DNA from: Thalassospira sp. MCCC 1A01428
GTDB taxonomy: Bacteria > Pseudomonadota > Alphaproteobacteria > Rhodospirillales > Thalassospiraceae
DNA: 64,000 bases
NCBI RefSeq assembly: GCF_002115825.1
Contig: NZ_JFJZ01000011.1
Location: forward strand, 62,001 to 126,000
Direction: 5' to 3'
Made by a program: the position numbers and the translations under genes. Of the stretch, positions 62,799 through 64,000 are shown piece after piece (the first letter of the stretch is position 1; every line of letters begins with the position of its first letter). The notes beneath the pieces are model-generated. The model saw nothing but the letters and a program-made list of their open reading frames with translations, made no database searches and was not told the origin of the DNA.

Positions 62799-64000
62799 TT
62801 ATGTGCGGTAGCCTAATAATTCAGGCAGCCAGGTTACCAATGACGGAAATGCAATCACAAAGGTCATCGCAATCGCCATCGAAAGGACCAGCCACAGGCT
62901 CCATCCCACCGATTTTTCCAGCGGAATACCGGCAATTCTGGTGGTGACCATCAAATTAACGGCAACGGGGGGCGTGAACTGGCCAATGGCAATGTTCATG
63001 GCCATCACCACGCCAAACCAGACCGGGCTCCAGCCAAATTCCTGCATGATCGGCATCAGGATTGGCAGCATGATCAGATAGATCGACACGCCGTCCAGCA
63101 CCATACCGGCCAGCAGCAACACCACCATGATCAGAGCCAGAACCACATGTTCATTGCCCGACAGGCTAAGAATACCATTTGCCAGCAGATCAAACGTGCC
63201 CAACGCCGCACCAGCCCAGGCAAAAATACCTGCCAATGTAATGATCAGCATGATCACGCCCGATGTCACCGCCGAATCGACAAACAGCCGGTACAGATCC
63301 CGCAAGCGAATGGTGCGATAAACAAACATGCCAATCACCAGCCCATAGGCCACAGCAACCACGGCGGCCTCGGTCGGGGTGAACAGGCCCGATCGCAAGC
63401 CCCCCAGAATGATAACCGGGGCCAAAAGACCGGGCAGGGCATGCATGAAAGCAGGCAGCAAGGCAGACTGGCTTCGGGTTTCCTGTGCGCCAAAATCATG
63501 TTTGCGCGACAGCAAAAGCACGGGAATGATGATGGCCGCACCGGCCAGAATGCCAGGAATAATACCACCGGCAAACAGGGCACGCAGATCAACACCGGGC
63601 ACGATGATGGAATAAATGATCAACGCGACCGACGGCGGAATAAGAATGGCGGTAGAAGCCCCCGCCGCAATCACGCTGGCGGAAAATTCGCGTGGATACC
63701 CCGCCCGCATCATCGACGGGATCATGACCATGGCAACCGCTGCGGCATCGGCCGGGCCAGACCCCGACATGCCGCCCATCATCATGCATACCAGCACGGC
63801 AACAACAGCCAACCCGCCGCGACGCGGGCCAACAATGGCACCGGCAAATTCCACCAGCCCCCGCGCCACACCGGACCGTTCAAAAATCATACCGGTTAAA
63901 ATGAACAGGGGAATGGCGATCAGCGGATATTTGGCAATGCCGTTATAGGTATTGGTGCCAACTGTCGCCAGGGCATAGACATCAAGACCAAAATAAATGC
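62799..64000 (-). CDS. TRAP transporter large permease, DctM-like (5' part outside window)
   Basis: Membrane subunit of a tripartite ATP-independent periplasmic transporter for an organic acid. At least 400 codons; it is open at the right edge, so the start is not seen. About ten TM segments with family motifs: LIAIPLFILTGMIFERSGVA, GGMSGSGPADAAAVAMVMIP, and GEFxPP-like AIGQFTPPVAVNLMVTTRIA near the C-terminus. The small permease and binding protein would lie upstream, outside the window. Confidence 0.92.
   Translation of the reverse strand, partial: IYFGLDVYALATVGTNTYNGIAKYPLIAIPLFILTGMIFERSGVARGLVEFAGAIVGPRRGGLAVVAVLVCMMMGGMSGSGPADAAAVAMVMIPSMMRAGYPREFSASVIAAGASTAILIPPSVALIIYSIIVPGVDLRALFAGGIIPGILAGAAIIIPVLLLSRKHDFGAQETRSQSALLPAFMHALPGLLAPVIILGGLRSGLFTPTEAAVVAVAYGLVIGMFVYRTIRLRDLYRLFVDSAVTSGVIMLIITLAGIFAWAGAALGTFDLLANGILSLSGNEHVVLALIMVVLLLAGMVLDGVSIYLIMLPILMPIMQEFGWSPVWFGVVMAMNIAIGQFTPPVAVNLMVTTRIAGIPLEKSVGWSLWLVLSMAIAMTFVIAFPSLVTWLPELLGYRT

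Noticed and set aside
1-64000. Mobile elements, CRISPR arrays, tRNA or rRNA genes
   Set aside because: No transposase or integrase, no repeat-spacer array, no tRNA cloverleaf or rRNA sequence was found by reading the window.

Overview
The window looks like chromosomal DNA of a marine-type alphaproteobacterium. Thalassospira or a close Rhodospirillales relative is my best guess, from gene content, moderate G+C and the alphaproteobacterial forms of Sdh, Mcl2/mesaconyl-CoA hydratase and Psp. That assignment is inference, because there is no rRNA or other phylogenetic marker here. I see no insertion sequence, prophage, CRISPR array, tRNA or rRNA.

Layout. 1-892 is the start of a urea ABC transporter (urtA) behind a clear sigma-54 promoter. 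1-8 kb holds three LysR regulators, each divergent from its probable target: a metallo-beta-lactamase-fold hydrolase, the urate oxidase puuD, and lrgAB. 8-14 kb has an HDAC-like deacetylase with an altered metal site, a PAS protein plus soluble chemoreceptor pair, a LuxR-type regulator and two unrecognised proteins. 14-29 kb is a purine-salvage and catabolism block. On the minus strand it carries a BMP-type nucleoside ABC transporter, guanine deaminase, xanthine dehydrogenase xdhABC and HIU hydrolase. On the plus strand, divergently, it carries puuE, uraD, allantoicase and ureidoglycolate lyase. With puuD these encode an almost unbroken route from guanine or xanthine to glyoxylate plus urea, and the urea transporter lies at the left edge.

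29-34 kb is accessory: a TPR lipoprotein, a DUF4153 membrane protein, and an isolated gene for a probable MACPF pore-forming protein with a C-terminal jacalin-like lectin domain and its own strong -10 box and operator-like palindrome. 34.6-40.5 kb is core metabolism: sdhCDAB, mesaconyl-CoA hydratase and (3S)-malyl-CoA thioesterase of the ethylmalonyl-CoA pathway. 40.8-45 kb is a three-gene envelope operon (OmpA-type lipoprotein, five-TM coiled-coil protein, exported vWA-like protein) that I cannot match to a named system. 45-49 kb is a MarR-AaeB-DUF1656-AaeA efflux operon. 49-53 kb holds a serine hydrolase, a secreted EndoU-type ribonuclease with a possible immunity partner, and a DUF4143 ATPase. 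53-56.3 kb is a complete psp regulon (pspF divergent from pspABC) with a textbook sigma-54 promoter, followed by a structured, terminator-ended 3' RNA. 56.5-62.6 kb is acyl-CoA and leucine catabolism plus carbonic anhydrase, with an ACGT-palindrome operator upstream. 62.8 kb to the end is a TRAP transporter large subunit, cut by the window edge.

How it fits together. Purines are imported, deaminated and oxidised to glyoxylate and urea. Urea uptake under sigma-54 control and the glyoxylate-linked C4/C5 acyl-CoA enzymes suggest nitrogen scavenging joined to glyoxylate assimilation. The most novel-looking parts are the MACPF-lectin gene, the three-gene envelope operon, the EndoU pair, the HDAC-like protein with substituted zinc ligands, and the psp 3' RNA.
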